Notes under the pieces: generated by a model
What the model saw: the letters and a program-made list of their open reading frames with translations, nothing else
Told to the model about the DNA's origin: nothing
The model's database searches: none
Shown here: piece after piece, positions 23,400 to 34,005 of the stretch
How the letters are laid out: each line of letters opens with the position of its first letter
Position numbering within the stretch: position 1 is the first letter of the stretch
Made by a program: the position numbers and the translations under genes
Source of the DNA: Chrysomallon squamiferum
Taxonomy: Eukaryota; Mollusca; Gastropoda; Neomphalida; Peltospiridae
Direction of reading: 5' to 3'
Length of the DNA stretch: 40,000 bases
NCBI GenBank assembly: GCA_012295275.1
Contig: CM022671.1
Span: 30,078,750 to 30,118,749 of the forward strand

Positions 23400-24790
23400 C
23401 TTCTAAATTTATTTGCCTTTTTTTCTTTATTTTGCTAGTCGTTCATTTCAAACAGTCTCAAACACCCGAACGTGCTTTCCTAACAACATAAATAAATAAT
23501 AAAACAAATAAATAAATAAAATAAATAAATACTGTTTAACATAACCTAAATAAAAGTCAAATCATCAAAGCACATTCCAACACTAAACTCTATCTAACGC
23601 AGGCATTTGTAGACGAAATACATAATTTATAAACAACGAATATTAAAAACCTTCAGGTCTGTTTCCCCTTCTTCTTCGTCTTCTTCATCTTCGTCTTCGT
23701 CTTCTTCTTCATTTTTATTTTATTATTTTATTTTAGTAGAATGTTTTTCTTTCTTCATTCGATCGGCTCGTTTTAATGCGCCGCTTTTATGTTGACGTCT
23801 GTATTTTTTATCATCTATTTTTAAAATAAAATTCTTCGTCTGAGATATTTTGTTTGTTGATGCGTGTGTGTCATAAACTCGTTTTATGACTGCTGACACG
23901 CCTGACTGCACAAAGAGATATTATTGGATTAATGCTGATTTCGTTTAAACGCGCCACGCCGCTGCTGGTTCTAGTCGCTTTGAGTCTCACAGAAAATAGC
24001 GTGACTGCTTCAGCTGGTTTCATTTACTCCAGGTCTTTCTTTCGTCTACATTTTCATTCTGTCTCGTGCGCGGATTCGTGAAAAAAAAAAAGAGGGGGGT
24101 ACGTTGGACACCACCGAGTCCCCACCCCCACCCCCTGCCATCTATTTTGTGTCATTAAAAAATAATAAAAAAAAAAAAAAAAAAAATAAACGGTGAAATA
24201 TTATGATTTTTTTTTTTTTTTTTTTTTTTGCCCCCTGTCACAGTTATACTTATTTGATAACGTATGTTGTTTCCTTTTCGACGTATCGTTCCTTGTATCT
24301 TGCAATATAAAGCATATTTCACTCCTACGAGTAAAATAGGCAGAATGAGAGGGTTGAGCAGAGCATATTTTATTACCACGGGTTCTAGAAATCAGAAAAA
24401 AAAAAAAAAAAAAAAAATAACAATTACCGTAGTATTCAGATTTATATATACAAAAAATACGTTATCACATTTTCAAATATCCCTGCTCCCTATTTTTCTG
24501 TAATTCACACAAATCTCATCCCCCTCCTGCGACTGTTTGTGAATCTGTCCTTAACAAAAAAAAAAAAAAAAATAGAATGCATGTTGCGTTAATTTTTTTT
24601 ATATTTTATTTACAGAGGTGACTGACTATCCGAAGATGTTTTGCATGATAAAATAATGTTTTTAACATGATAAAGAAAGCATGGGACATAGGATAGTGTT
24701 AGATATGACGATATGACATGGTATAACATATGAAGTGATAAGACATGCGATCGCTATGGATTAGGTGTAAATCTTATCTGTTGAGTTTTG
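23400..24790. other. Intronic DNA with homopolymers and one unique island
   Basis: (AAAT)n near 23487-23530 and (TTC/GTC)n at 23669-23711. 23740-24080 is a GC-richer unique stretch. A-runs at 24171-24186, 24396-24417 and 24556-24572, T-run 24206-24230. No gene. Confidence 0.65.
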
Positions 24791-24827
24791 TACAGGTCAT
24801 GAAGTAGTTTGTGAGTACAATAAATTG

Positions 24828-25375
24828 CAGTACAGAAAGTACGGTGGAGTACCGAAAGTTTAAGTATGGCATACTGGAGTTCAGGAATAACCACAGTTAT
24901 AGGACGGTGGAGTGTAGAAATTACAGTATAGGACGGTGAAGTACTGAAAGTACAGTATAATACAGTGGAGCACATAAAAATACCCCAATAGAATAAGGTT
25001 GATTAGAGATAATACAGTATAGTATAGTGGAATACAGAGAGTACACTACAGTATAGTCAGGTACAGAAAGTGCAGTATAGTATAATGGAGTATAGAAAAT
25101 ACAGTATAGTATAGTCATGTACAGAAAGTGCAGTATAGTATAATGGAGTATAAAGTGCAGTATAGTATAGTGGAATATAGAAAATACAGTATAGTATAGT
25201 CAGGTACAGAAAGTACAGTATAGTATAGTGCGGTAGCGAAAAGTACAGAATATAAACAACAGTATAATACAGTAGAATGCAGAAACAACAGTATAATATA
25301 ATGGAATACAGAAAGTAGAGTATAATACAGTTGAGTACACAGAACATTGTATAACAGCGTAGTACAGTACGTTTA
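24828..25375. repeat. Minisatellite, unit about 29 bp
   Basis: Tandem variants of ACAGTATAGTATAGTGG plus AATACAGAAAGT. Between about 25010 and 25245 copies are regular, 27-30 bp, and alternate two forms (GTCAGGTACAGAAAGTG and ATGGAGTATAGAAAAT), giving a higher-order period of about 58 bp. Copies degrade outward on both sides. Minus-strand Tyr/Leu-rich frames are by-products. Confidence 0.92.
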
Positions 25376-25562
25376 GGATAGTACGGAACAATAAAATGAA
25401 ATTTAGTTTAGTCCTCTACAGAAGGCATTGTATATTAGAGGCGGATACAGAAGGTACAATATGATACAAGGACATGTTATGGAATTAAGCGGTATGTTAT
25501 AGAATGGTACAGTTATACACAATGCTGTTTGCTACATCTAAATTATATACAGTAAATACAGG

Positions 25563-25568
25563 GTGTGG

Positions 25569-25617
<49 letters not shown>
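25563..25617. repeat. (GT)n-(AT)n compound microsatellite
   Basis: GT repeats to 25584, then AT repeats to 25615. An A-run follows at 25864-25889. Confidence 0.97.
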
Positions 25618-25858
25618 CAGCAATTAGTTTGTTTCATTGTTCTAGGATATTCATTCAACAGTGGAATCACAAAACTAGCACAGTAAGGTACCGTGCAAAA
25701 CTGTACGGTAAAATAACACACAAATCAGAATTAACACAACGTATCAGCCATTTTCTAAACTCATTCTAAATACATTCTAAAAAACAAAAATGGCGTCTTT
25801 AGAATCTTTCTTGTAAGATGAGTGACAAATAAAAGCCCGTATGCACCTAAAGAATAAA

Positions 25859-25891
<33 letters not shown>

Positions 25892-25967
25892 ATAAAAAAA
25901 AAAAAGAAGACAAATCAGTAATTCACATGAAATTATAAGTACCTGTATTATAGAGCGTAAATTTCAA

Positions 25968-26002
25968 AGTTTTTGTCATGATATATGATTAAGAATTCCG
26001 CT
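25968..26002 (+). repeat. Dispersed 35-bp repeat, copy A
   Basis: AGTTTTTGTCA..ATTAAGAATTCC matches 27863-27897 on the same strand with four mismatches in 35. The flanking 26003-26190 is unique GC-richer DNA. Confidence 0.65.
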
Positions 26003-26555
26003 TGACAGAATCTTGTCATATTTGATGAATGCACACGATTTGTGAAATCTGCGACAGCCCATAATTTTCCAGCGTGCCCGCGGGTACGATAAGATCGACA
26101 AAATATGGACTGTACATTTTGTTTGTACAGCAGAAAATCGCAGCCCCTGGCTTACAAGAAATCCGGTGGAGCCCAGTGGGTGGCCATGCAATGTTTTGAA
26201 GAATTCACGTTTTAAAATAAAGAAAAAAAAAAAAAAAAATGAAGAAGAAGAAGGGGGGAAAAAATACTGAAAAGAAATAATATGTAATTTAAGCTAAGTA
26301 AGTCAGACGTTGTATTATGTACACTTATCTTTGTTGTTTGTTTTCCATGTTTTATTCAAAGTTGTTGTTAGAACGCTCGCCTGGATCATGGAGGTATAAT
26401 CCCGTTCCAGACAAAGCCCCCATGATATTTACTTTCCTGATGACGGGAGTGTAACACATGAAAGATTCAATTTTGTTAGTTGTAATGGAAGGGAATCCAC
26501 TTCTTTCACGTATTCTGTCTGTATCTCTCTTTTTTTTTTTTTTCTTTTGTTTTTT

Positions 26556-26558
<3 letters not shown>

Positions 26559-26634
<76 letters not shown>

Positions 26635-26890
26635 GTCATTTATAAAAACAAAGTTAGAAACAGATAACTGGAGAGTAAGAGAGAAAGAGATAGCTAGCGA
26701 GAAAAAAGGTAGAGAGGTTGGACAGAGGGAAAGAAAGAGAGAATTGGATTGACAGAGAGATAGAGAGATAAAGAAAGAGAAAGGATGGCCAGAGGATAGA
26801 AAGAAAAATAGAAGAGAGAGACAGAGACACAGAGAAAGAAACAGAGAGAGAGACATAGAAAGAGAGGCATAGAGAGAGAGAGAAAAAATT
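26559..26890. repeat. (CT)n followed by imperfect (GA)n tract
   Basis: Pure CT at 26559-26630, then after 40 bp about 220 bp of purine-rich GAGA/GAAA/GACAGA DNA on the same strand. The strand switch gives the potential for a large imperfect hairpin. Confidence 0.95.
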
Positions 26891-27289
26891 CATTTTGGGT
26901 CTAGTTTTAATTAGTAGAGATAATCGCTGTCTCTTCTCAACTCAGAACTGACAATTCAAAACTAATCTCACATCACTAATCTCCCAACATCTCCCGAAAT
27001 TACTTAGATCACGAAAGAGCTGGTGTTGTTTTGTCACTGGATATGAAAAGTTTTTAAGATTTCGTTTTGACCAAGGGCTACGTTCGGGCTGGTATCTCTA
27101 ACACCAAGGTGACATTGCTTTATTGACATCTAATCAGCGGAGAGACGTTTCTGGGGGCGCTGGGAGTCCTGTCGTTATCGACGTCAGGACAGACGTTGGT
27201 AAATAGTGTTCCACGACAGTGAGAAAATTTTCCCACCATAAAGACATTCTTCCGTCGAATCGCGAGCAAGTCACAGAAGCAATAAACGC
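26891..27289. other. GC-richer unique intronic island
   Basis: Normal complexity with several CpGs and GGGGGCGCT at 27153-27161, a partial CTCF-like core that is too weak to call. No splice-bounded open frame recognised. Confidence 0.45.
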
Positions 27290-28610
27290 GTGAAGCAGAT
27301 GAAACGAAAACAAGCGTGAGGCAAAATTATGAAACAGCTCAAAAGTGAAACAAGCGTGAATTAAGGTTATGAAATAGATGGAATGTGAAACATTCGTGAA
27401 TTAAAGTCATGAATTAGCTCAAATGTGAAGTAATCGTGCAGTATAGTTTTGATATAACTGAAATCTGAAATAAAAAAGTGTTCACTAAAATTATGAGATA
27501 CCTGATACGTAAAATAAACGTAAATTAAAATTATGAAATATCTTAAATGAAAATAATTGTTCGTTTAATTTTTTTTAAACCGATGAAATAAAAATAATGG
27601 TGCATTAAATTTATGAAATAGCTTAAAATTAATGTGAAGTAATCGTGCATTGCGTTATAAAACAGATGGAACGAAAATAATTGTACATTAAAGTTACGAA
27701 ATAGTTTTAAACGTAAAATAACCGTGAACTAAAGTTATGAAACAGCTTAAATGTAAAATAATCGTACATTAAAGTATGAAACGAATGAAATGAAAATAAT
27801 GGTGCATTAAATTATAAAACAGACAGAATGAAAATAATTGTATCTTTTAGAGTTGAAATCTGAGTTTTTGTCAGGATTTATTATTAAGAATTCCACTGCA
27901 GTTCGATTAAGATTGTGAAATAGCTAACATTAAAATAATTGTACACCAATGTTAGGAAATAATTTAAATGTGAAATAATTGTTCAGTCAAAATTATGAAA
28001 TAACTGAAATGTAAATAATCTTTCAGTAAAATTAAGAAATATCTGATTTATAAAATAAACGTACATTAATATTATAGAAGTAGTTATGATGTAGCTGAAA
28101 TGTAAAATGGCCATACATTAAAATCATGAAATAACTGAAATTAAATTAATCGTACATTAAAATCATAAAATAATAAGAAATATAAAATAATTATGCATTA
28201 CGTTTAAGATAGCTGAAATGAACACAAACACGACTAAAGTCATGAAATAGCTGAACTGTAAAATAACTCCACGCTGCAAGTCAAAATTATGAAGTCATCA
28301 AAATTATAACAGAAACTGAAATGAAAATAATCGTGAAGTTTAAGTTACAAAACACTTGAAAATGAAATAATTATACATGAACTTAAAGTTATGAAATAGT
28401 TACGATGAAAATATCCGTGCGTGGTAATTATATTGTGAAAATTATATTGTGATAATTATATTTGTCATTAATCTACATTAAGATGAAGTTAGAAATGTTT
28501 CATGAATTGAGACAGACATCAGTTTTAAATTATCAAGCCTTTGTAATGAAATAGCCGTAGGTTAAGGTTACGTTATCAAATAATTATGATGAAATCATCA
28601 TGAACGTATT
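27290..28610. repeat. Long decayed minisatellite, unit about 40 bp, about 30 copies
   Basis: The phrase TTATGAAATAGCT..AAATGTAAAATAATCGT(A/G)CATTAAAG recurs throughout. TTATGAAA or a variant starts at 27328, 27367, 27407, 27447, 27491 and 27531, a 39-44 bp step. Every copy differs, so the array is old. It is interrupted near 27850-27905 by a fragment shared with 25968-26002. Confidence 0.92.
27863..27897 (+). repeat. Dispersed 35-bp repeat, copy B, inside the 40-bp array
   Basis: Same-strand match to 25968-26002. It does not fit the surrounding 40-bp unit, so it looks like an insertion or a conversion patch. Confidence 0.6.
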
Positions 28611-28739
28611 AATTAATTAATTATTTAAAATAGCATTAAATGTAAATGTAAAAAAAAAAAAAAAATGGATATTAATATTGTTATCAAAATCATCGTCATC
28701 ACTGTTATCATCATCACCATTATTTTAAATAATTATTAT

Positions 28740-29030
28740 TATCATCATCATTATTATCACCTTTATGATTATTTATTAATGTTGTTGTTGTTGTTATTAT
28801 AATAATAATAATGATATATTATTACTGTTATTATTATTATTACTATTATTATTATTATCATCATCATCTTTATGATTATTTATTAATGTTGTTGTTGTTG
28901 TTATAATAATAATAATAATGATATATTATTACTGTTATTATTATTATTACTATTATTATTATTATTATCATCATCTTTATGATTATTTATTAATGTTGTT
29001 GTTGTTGTTATAATAATAATAATAATGATA

Positions 29031-29087
<57 letters not shown>

Positions 29088-29095
29088 GATTATCA
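28740..29095. repeat. 107-bp tandem triplication in (ATT)n DNA
   Basis: CTTTATGATTATTTATTAAT starts at 28761, 28868 and 28975, exactly 107 bp apart. (GTT)n, (AAT)n and (ATT)n segments keep the same order in each copy. Near identity shows recent duplication. The third copy runs into pure (ATT)n at 29030-29085. Confidence 0.95.
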
Positions 29096-29219
29096 TCAAT
29101 ATCATCATACCTATCAAATATCTGGCACTGTACACAATTTACCTCCACAAATTTATGTGTATATATCACTCATTATTTACTATTCCTGACAGCAAATCAA
29201 CTGTACGAAATTTCTAAAT

Positions 29220-29770
29220 TCTATTACATGTTCAGCCCTGGATGTATATTTACTCTCTGGTTAGTGTTCGTTTCATCAATGGTCGTAAATTACTGATATC
29301 AATTAATATAATCGATTAGACGGCTTTGATCAGTCAAGGATCCGGTCCTAAACGCGGACCGTGCTTTTATTTTATGACGTCTAAAACGCGGACGCCGCTT
29401 TTATTTTACGAGTGCTGTCTGAGTCGGCTGATATCAGTCTCTGACGTTAATCGATGGTAACGTCTGGGTACGTCAAGTCGTAGATGTCTGGTTTAAACAC
29501 GGGTAAGATGAACAAGAACCAATTAATGATAAAGGCTTGGAGGTACAAAGATCGCGTCTGGAAATCGGCTTTCGTTATACAGACTGATTTAAATTTAAAA
29601 ATGGAACCAAAGCAATGAACAGAAAGCGAAATAGTGGTAATGAAGCCAGGAAGACGTGCTTGCTCCGAAATGTTAAATTAAATGAATCTGAAAAATCATC
29701 TCGGTAAATACTACACAATGTTCGTGTAGTCATCGGCTTCTTACTTTTTAGAGATGGAAATCCTCGACCG
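29220..29770. promoter_or_regulatory. GC-richer intronic island with 34-bp direct repeat
   Basis: AAACGCGGAC..GCTTTTATTTTA occurs at 29350 and 29384, an exact 34-bp step, within the only CpG-rich DNA for a kilobase either side. A TCF-like CTTTGATC lies at 29324-29331 and TGACGTC at 29374-29380. Candidate enhancer by inference. Confidence 0.35.
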
Positions 29771-29799
29771 CACAGAGTTAAAAATTCACGTCTTTCTAA

Positions 29800-30164
29800 A
29801 GTAAAAGGAATAATAATAATAATTATTATATCACGGTTGTGGTTCAGTAGGGTAAAACTGTACTTTATTATTTAATTTCTTGAATGAAAAAAAAAAAAAA
29901 AAATAATAATAATAATTTAAGTATTTGTGAAATGTGCTTACTGTTCTATAAATAAAAACCTAATTCCCGTTCCAAATATTGTTCTAAAACCGGCATGAGT
30001 TTTTTTTGTTGTTTGTTTTGTTTTTTATCTGTGGGAAGAATCATATACACTATTTCTTCTATCTGATATCTATTAATGTATCCTAAAGGCAATATGTGTA
30101 CGGTAGTGTGCGTAAATATGTTCAAATATGTTTACATCTATATCTATCTATCTATCTATCTATC

Positions 30165-30198
<34 letters not shown>

Positions 30199-30497
30199 AA
30201 CACATACACACACACATGCATATACAAATGAGTGTGAGTTTGTGTATGTATGTGCATCAACATACAATTACAGTGCTTAAACATACTATGTTTAAGAATA
30301 AAGCAAACCGGCTTCAAAACAACATTGTGCTCCAGATATTTTACGCCGAATATTTTACACCTAACGTAAAGATGGCGTCGGCTATATCATTAAAAACAAA
30401 TATTTATTCATTCATTTACTCATTATGTAAATAAGAAGAAAAAAAAGAAAATAACCTCTGACCTTAATTAACATTTAATTTCTTCGCTCACTTTCAG
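29800..30497. other. Intron 2 tail before exon 3
   Basis: A-run 29888-29902, (TATC)n 30142-30165 with (TA)n and (CA)n to 30200, and a YY1-like AAGATGGCGTC at 30369-30379, about 120 bp before exon 3. The acceptor polypyrimidine stretch is 30477-30495. Confidence 0.75.
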
Positions 30498-30769
30498 GAA
30501 GCAAAGAGGCGGCCTTCATGTACGCTATAAGTTCTGCTGGCGTTACGTACGCCATCACGCAGTCGTGCAGTCTGGGAAATCTAACAAACTGCAGTTGTGA
30601 TAAAGACAAAATGGACGGTAAGCTCGCCCCGGAAGGCTGGAAGTGGGGCGGATGCAGCGCAGATATTAAGTATGGGTTAAAGTTAGCGAGGAAGTTCATG
30701 GACGCCAGGGAAATAGCAGAGAGCGCCAGGTCGCTGATGAATCTTCACAACAACAGAGCGGGAAGAAAG
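30498..30769 (+). CDS. Wnt7: Wnt7 exon 3
   Basis: Residues 105-195. The join with exon 2 makes GSKEAAFMYAI (105-115), matching vertebrate WNT7 GSREAAFTYAI, so the phase-1 intron sits at the family position. Next come the Wnt core SCSLGNLTNCSCD (127-139), EGWKWGGCSADIKYG (150-164), FMDAREI (171-177) and MNLHNNRAGRK (185-195). Conserved cysteines are 128, 136, 138 and 157. NLT (132-134) is a sequon at the second vertebrate glycosylation site; NCS (135-137) is a further one. The acceptor CGCTCACTTTCAG ends at 30497; the donor AAG|GTTAGT starts at 30770, phase 0. The near-invariant Wnt motif HNNEAGR reads HNNRAGR here. Reading through the donor would add about 18 residues and then stop at 30821-30823. 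The acylation-site exon is not in the window. Confidence 0.97.
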
Positions 30770-30770
30770 G

Positions 30771-30990
30771 TTAGTTTCGTATTTGAGTCACGTGAGACTG
30801 TGTGTGTGTGTGTGTTGTTTTAGTTTAGTTTCGTATCAAGTCACGTGATAGTTTGAAACTGACTGTGTGTTGTTTAGTTTCGTATTTGAGTCACGTGAGA
30901 CTGAGTGTGTGTGTGTGTGTGTGTTGTTTTAGTTTAGTTTCGTTTCAAATCACGTGATAGTTTGAAACTGAATGTGTGTTGTTTAGTTTT
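30771..30990. repeat. Duplicated 103-109 bp unit starting at the exon 3 donor
   Basis: TTAGTTTCGTATTTGAGTCA starts at 30771 and again at 30874. Each unit holds two CACGTG palindromes (30789 and 30842; 30892 and 30951), separated by a GT tract of differing length. A third partial copy begins near 30983. The left copy begins within the splice donor GTTAGT. Confidence 0.92.
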
Positions 30991-31019
30991 GTATTTATTT
31001 ATTTTTTTATTTATCAATA

Positions 31020-31441
31020 ATTTATTATTATTATTATTATTTTTTTTTTTTTTTTATTTTAGTTTAGTTTAGTTTAGTTTAGTTATTCAATTATTTTCAT
31101 TTGAAATATCTGAGAAGGCTTGTTTTAATTTTATTAAATAGGCAAAACGAAGTACGTTTCAAAAAAGAAATAGTTATCAAACTGCTGGGTGATACATTTC
31201 TATATTTTTTCTGATTACTCGTTGATAAACATCTAACTTTAAAAATATTAAAATATTTAAACAAACATAGATTAGATAGATAAAAAAATAAACAGACAGA
31301 CAGACAGATAGCTACAAGATAAATAAGTAAAATAAAATGATATCAATAAATAAATTAAAAAATAATAACAAATAATAAATAAATAAATAAATAAATAAAT
31401 AAACAAACAAACAAACAAACAAACAAACAAACAAACAAACA
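31020..31441. repeat. (TTA)n, (AGTTT)n, (AAAT)n and (AAAC)n tracts
   Basis: TTA 31021-31041, T-run 31041-31055, AGTTT x4 about 31061-31082, AAAT 31376-31403 and AAAC 31402-31440. Unique AT-rich DNA lies between. Confidence 0.92.
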
Positions 31442-31910
31442 GGCAGACCAGTGGTTACAAAATAACATCTCAATGCACTAGAACTCTGCAAGAAATTCGA
31501 CAAATTCGGATGTCGCAGGAATTTTATTTTTGCTTCAGAAAAAAAAAAATATAAATATATATACCAACAAATCCTTATTCTTTCTTTTTTACCCCATTAT
31601 TCCAGCTACGCAAACATTTCTTTAGACATACAAGGTAAGGTTACAGAGCCGTTTCCATTCGAGTTTATTACCCGTATTGTGTTTGAAAACATCGCTAGCT
31701 GGGGCAGGCCGATTCGTCGCTTTTCATTCGAACAGAATGAAACGATATGTTAAAGTTTATTGCTTACAAATTTGATTTAGACCCCGTAAAACGTGATTCT
31801 TACATGAAATCTCTCACGCGATGACAATGAAATGTGAAAACTGTAAGGTGAGCTGTTTTATATATGTCAATCAAGTAGCTGGATGTAAGTGTCAAACACG
31901 ACATGGAAGA

Positions 31911-31941
31911 AGAAGAAGAAGAAGAAGAAGAAGAAGAAGAA
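31911..31941. repeat. (GAA)n microsatellite
   Basis: Pure AAG/GAA, about 10 copies. The DNA at 31442-31910 and 31942-32420 is unique, with no gene. Confidence 0.96.
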
Positions 31942-32210
31942 GACATGGTTAAGATATGATTAATATAAACTTGGATGTCACTTTGTACTTACGTCAGTGT
32001 TATCACAGTATTTTATGTTAATATTAACTTAGTTATTACAAAATTTCCAAGGATTTCTGTTTACTTAATATATGTATGCATCCAGAACTTACCTTTTTAT
32101 CTAAAAACGTAACCTTAGCGAGAACATTAAAACTACTTTCCCGTACAAGCGATAATATTTCACTAGGAACAGCGCTATCGAAAACTGATTATTTAAACGT
32201 CATATATTTA

Positions 32211-32568
32211 TGACGTCATACAGTGGCATTGTTATTTCGATTAGAACTCTGCATATATGGGTACTACAGAGGTGCATTTGTTTATGTCTGTGTATGAATG
32301 TGTTACGTATTTAGGTAGGTAGTTATGGATACTTGTTTTTAATGTATGAATGTCACTCTGTTGGTAGATTCGTATAAAATTATATAGTAACGACTTTTTC
32401 TTGTTTCGTTGATTGGGTTTTATTTATTACATTTTATTTTATTTTATTTTATTTTATTTTATTTTATTCATTTTATTTTGTTTTATTTTATTTCCCTCGC
32501 CCACCTATCCCCGACGATTTGTACTTTATTTTCAAAACAATAATACCAGACAATAGCAGATGACGTCA
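32211..32568. promoter_or_regulatory. Two perfect CRE palindromes
   Basis: TGACGTCATA at 32211-32220 and again at 32561-32570, with a half-site TGACGTT at 32577-32583. A (TTTTA)n pentamer tract lies between them at about 32430-32495. Candidate CREB/ATF sites by consensus only. Confidence 0.35.
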
Positions 32569-32941
32569 TAAACATATGACGTTGTATTTAACTCTTGTCT
32601 GTAGCGCTGTTACTATTAACATATTATTGCTTTTTCTCATTGGTTTTTGGAAAATTATTTTTTATTTTCTGTCTAAAATTACGCTCTTATAATCTGTATG
32701 TAGCTAAAAGGTAAGAATTAATACCTTACATGTCTTAAAACTTAAACAGAGAGAGAGAAGCCTCTGAATATTCTGTAATAACTAAGATACAGTTATATAC
32801 ATGTTCATATAATCAGTGACTAAAAGTTACTTCTAAGGACAATATAGGTTGTAAGATGTTTTGGTCAGTCAGTAATAAATACAGTCAACAGTAAATTAAT
32901 AAATATGAAGCTGGAAGTACGAGGTAGACGTGGGGTGAGGT

Positions 32942-32974
32942 TGCGTGACTGGTGCGTGACTGGTGCGTGACTTA
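32942..32974 (+). promoter_or_regulatory. Three tandem 11-bp TGCGTGACTGG units (XRE-like)
   Basis: Units start at 32942, 32953 and 32964; the third ends TGACTTA. Each carries GCGTGAC, the AhR/ARNT-type bHLH-PAS core. Spacing of one helical turn suggests cooperative binding; this is inference. Confidence 0.45.
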
Positions 32975-33179
32975 CTGCAGTATGAAGTCTCCTCAGCTGG
33001 ACGAGTTTCTGTTCAGTCACGTAACTGGTTACAAGTTGACGTGTGTTTTTCTCGTCGGCGGGAAGTTCAGATAACAGATTTATTTTAATTACTTCTAGAA
33101 GTCCGTGGAATTTCAGGGTGAACGAGTGTGTGTATGTGTGTTACTCTACGAGAGAAGCGGAGAAATAGATATAGACAGT

Positions 33180-33315
<136 letters not shown>

Positions 33316-33569
33316 GAGCAACAGGGATACAAACAATTCAAAGAGAGACAGAGAAATAGAGAAAAGGAGAGGAGAGGTAGACAAGACAAAGAGAGAGAGA
33401 CAGATGCAGTATGATAATAGATGCAGACAGAAAGAGGAAGACAGATACAAGGAAAAAACAAAGATCGGGAAAGAGATATACGGAGAGAGAAAAACACTGT
33501 CGCGGGAAACGAGAAAGAGAATCAGCGAAAACTTGAGAGAGTGACGCAGACAAAAAAAAAAAAAAAACC

Positions 33570-33980
33570 AGAGAATGGGAAATATTCGTTTTACGTGAAG
33601 TGCATCGGAGCAGAGTCTGTGAAGACGAAGCCGCAGACGAGGGCAAGATTTATAACTCATTGGCATGCAACGCGGAGCAGGTGCGATTACCTGCTATCGT
33701 CGTTACATTACCTGGAGAAACGACGACCGTGCCGGGTCGCAAAGTGTTGAAGCGTCTACTTTTTACATGATACGCGATGCCTGGCGATTACCGGCAAGCT
33801 GATGGCGCCTTGTCAGGCAAACAGCTCCCACCGACCCTTTGATTCTCACCTGCGGAATGGAGTGTCTGTTTCATCCGACCTTTTTGTTGTTAGCACATCT
33901 GCGAACAATTCGCAGTTTCCTCTCAGTCAAAGCAAACATGTCTTAGCGCTAGCGTTCTCCGAAACCGATACATTTTAGAC
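33570..33980. promoter_or_regulatory. GC-richer intron 3 island, candidate enhancer
   Basis: About 400 bp of normal-complexity DNA with E-boxes CAGGTG (33678-33683) and CACCTG (33847-33852) and a TCF/LEF-like CCTTTGAT (33836-33843) only 3 bp from the second E-box. I recognise no coding similarity. Confidence 0.35.
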
Positions 33981-34005
33981 TAATTTGATAGCGCATTAAA
34001 TGAAT

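Noticed and set aside
27153-27161. GGGGGCGCT as a second CTCF site
   Set aside because: The 5' half of the CTCF core does not match.
28740-29040. CRISPR-like array
   Set aside because: The 107-bp units are direct tandem low-complexity blocks without unique spacers, in an animal intron.
30770-30823. Extension of exon 3 past the donor
   Set aside because: Homology stops exactly at K195 with a good GTTAGT donor; the extension is repeat sequence and soon stops.
31884-31905. TGTAAGTGTCA, resembling the KCH codons of the missing Wnt exon
   Set aside because: Translation continues QTRH, not GVSGSC, and no acceptor site fits.
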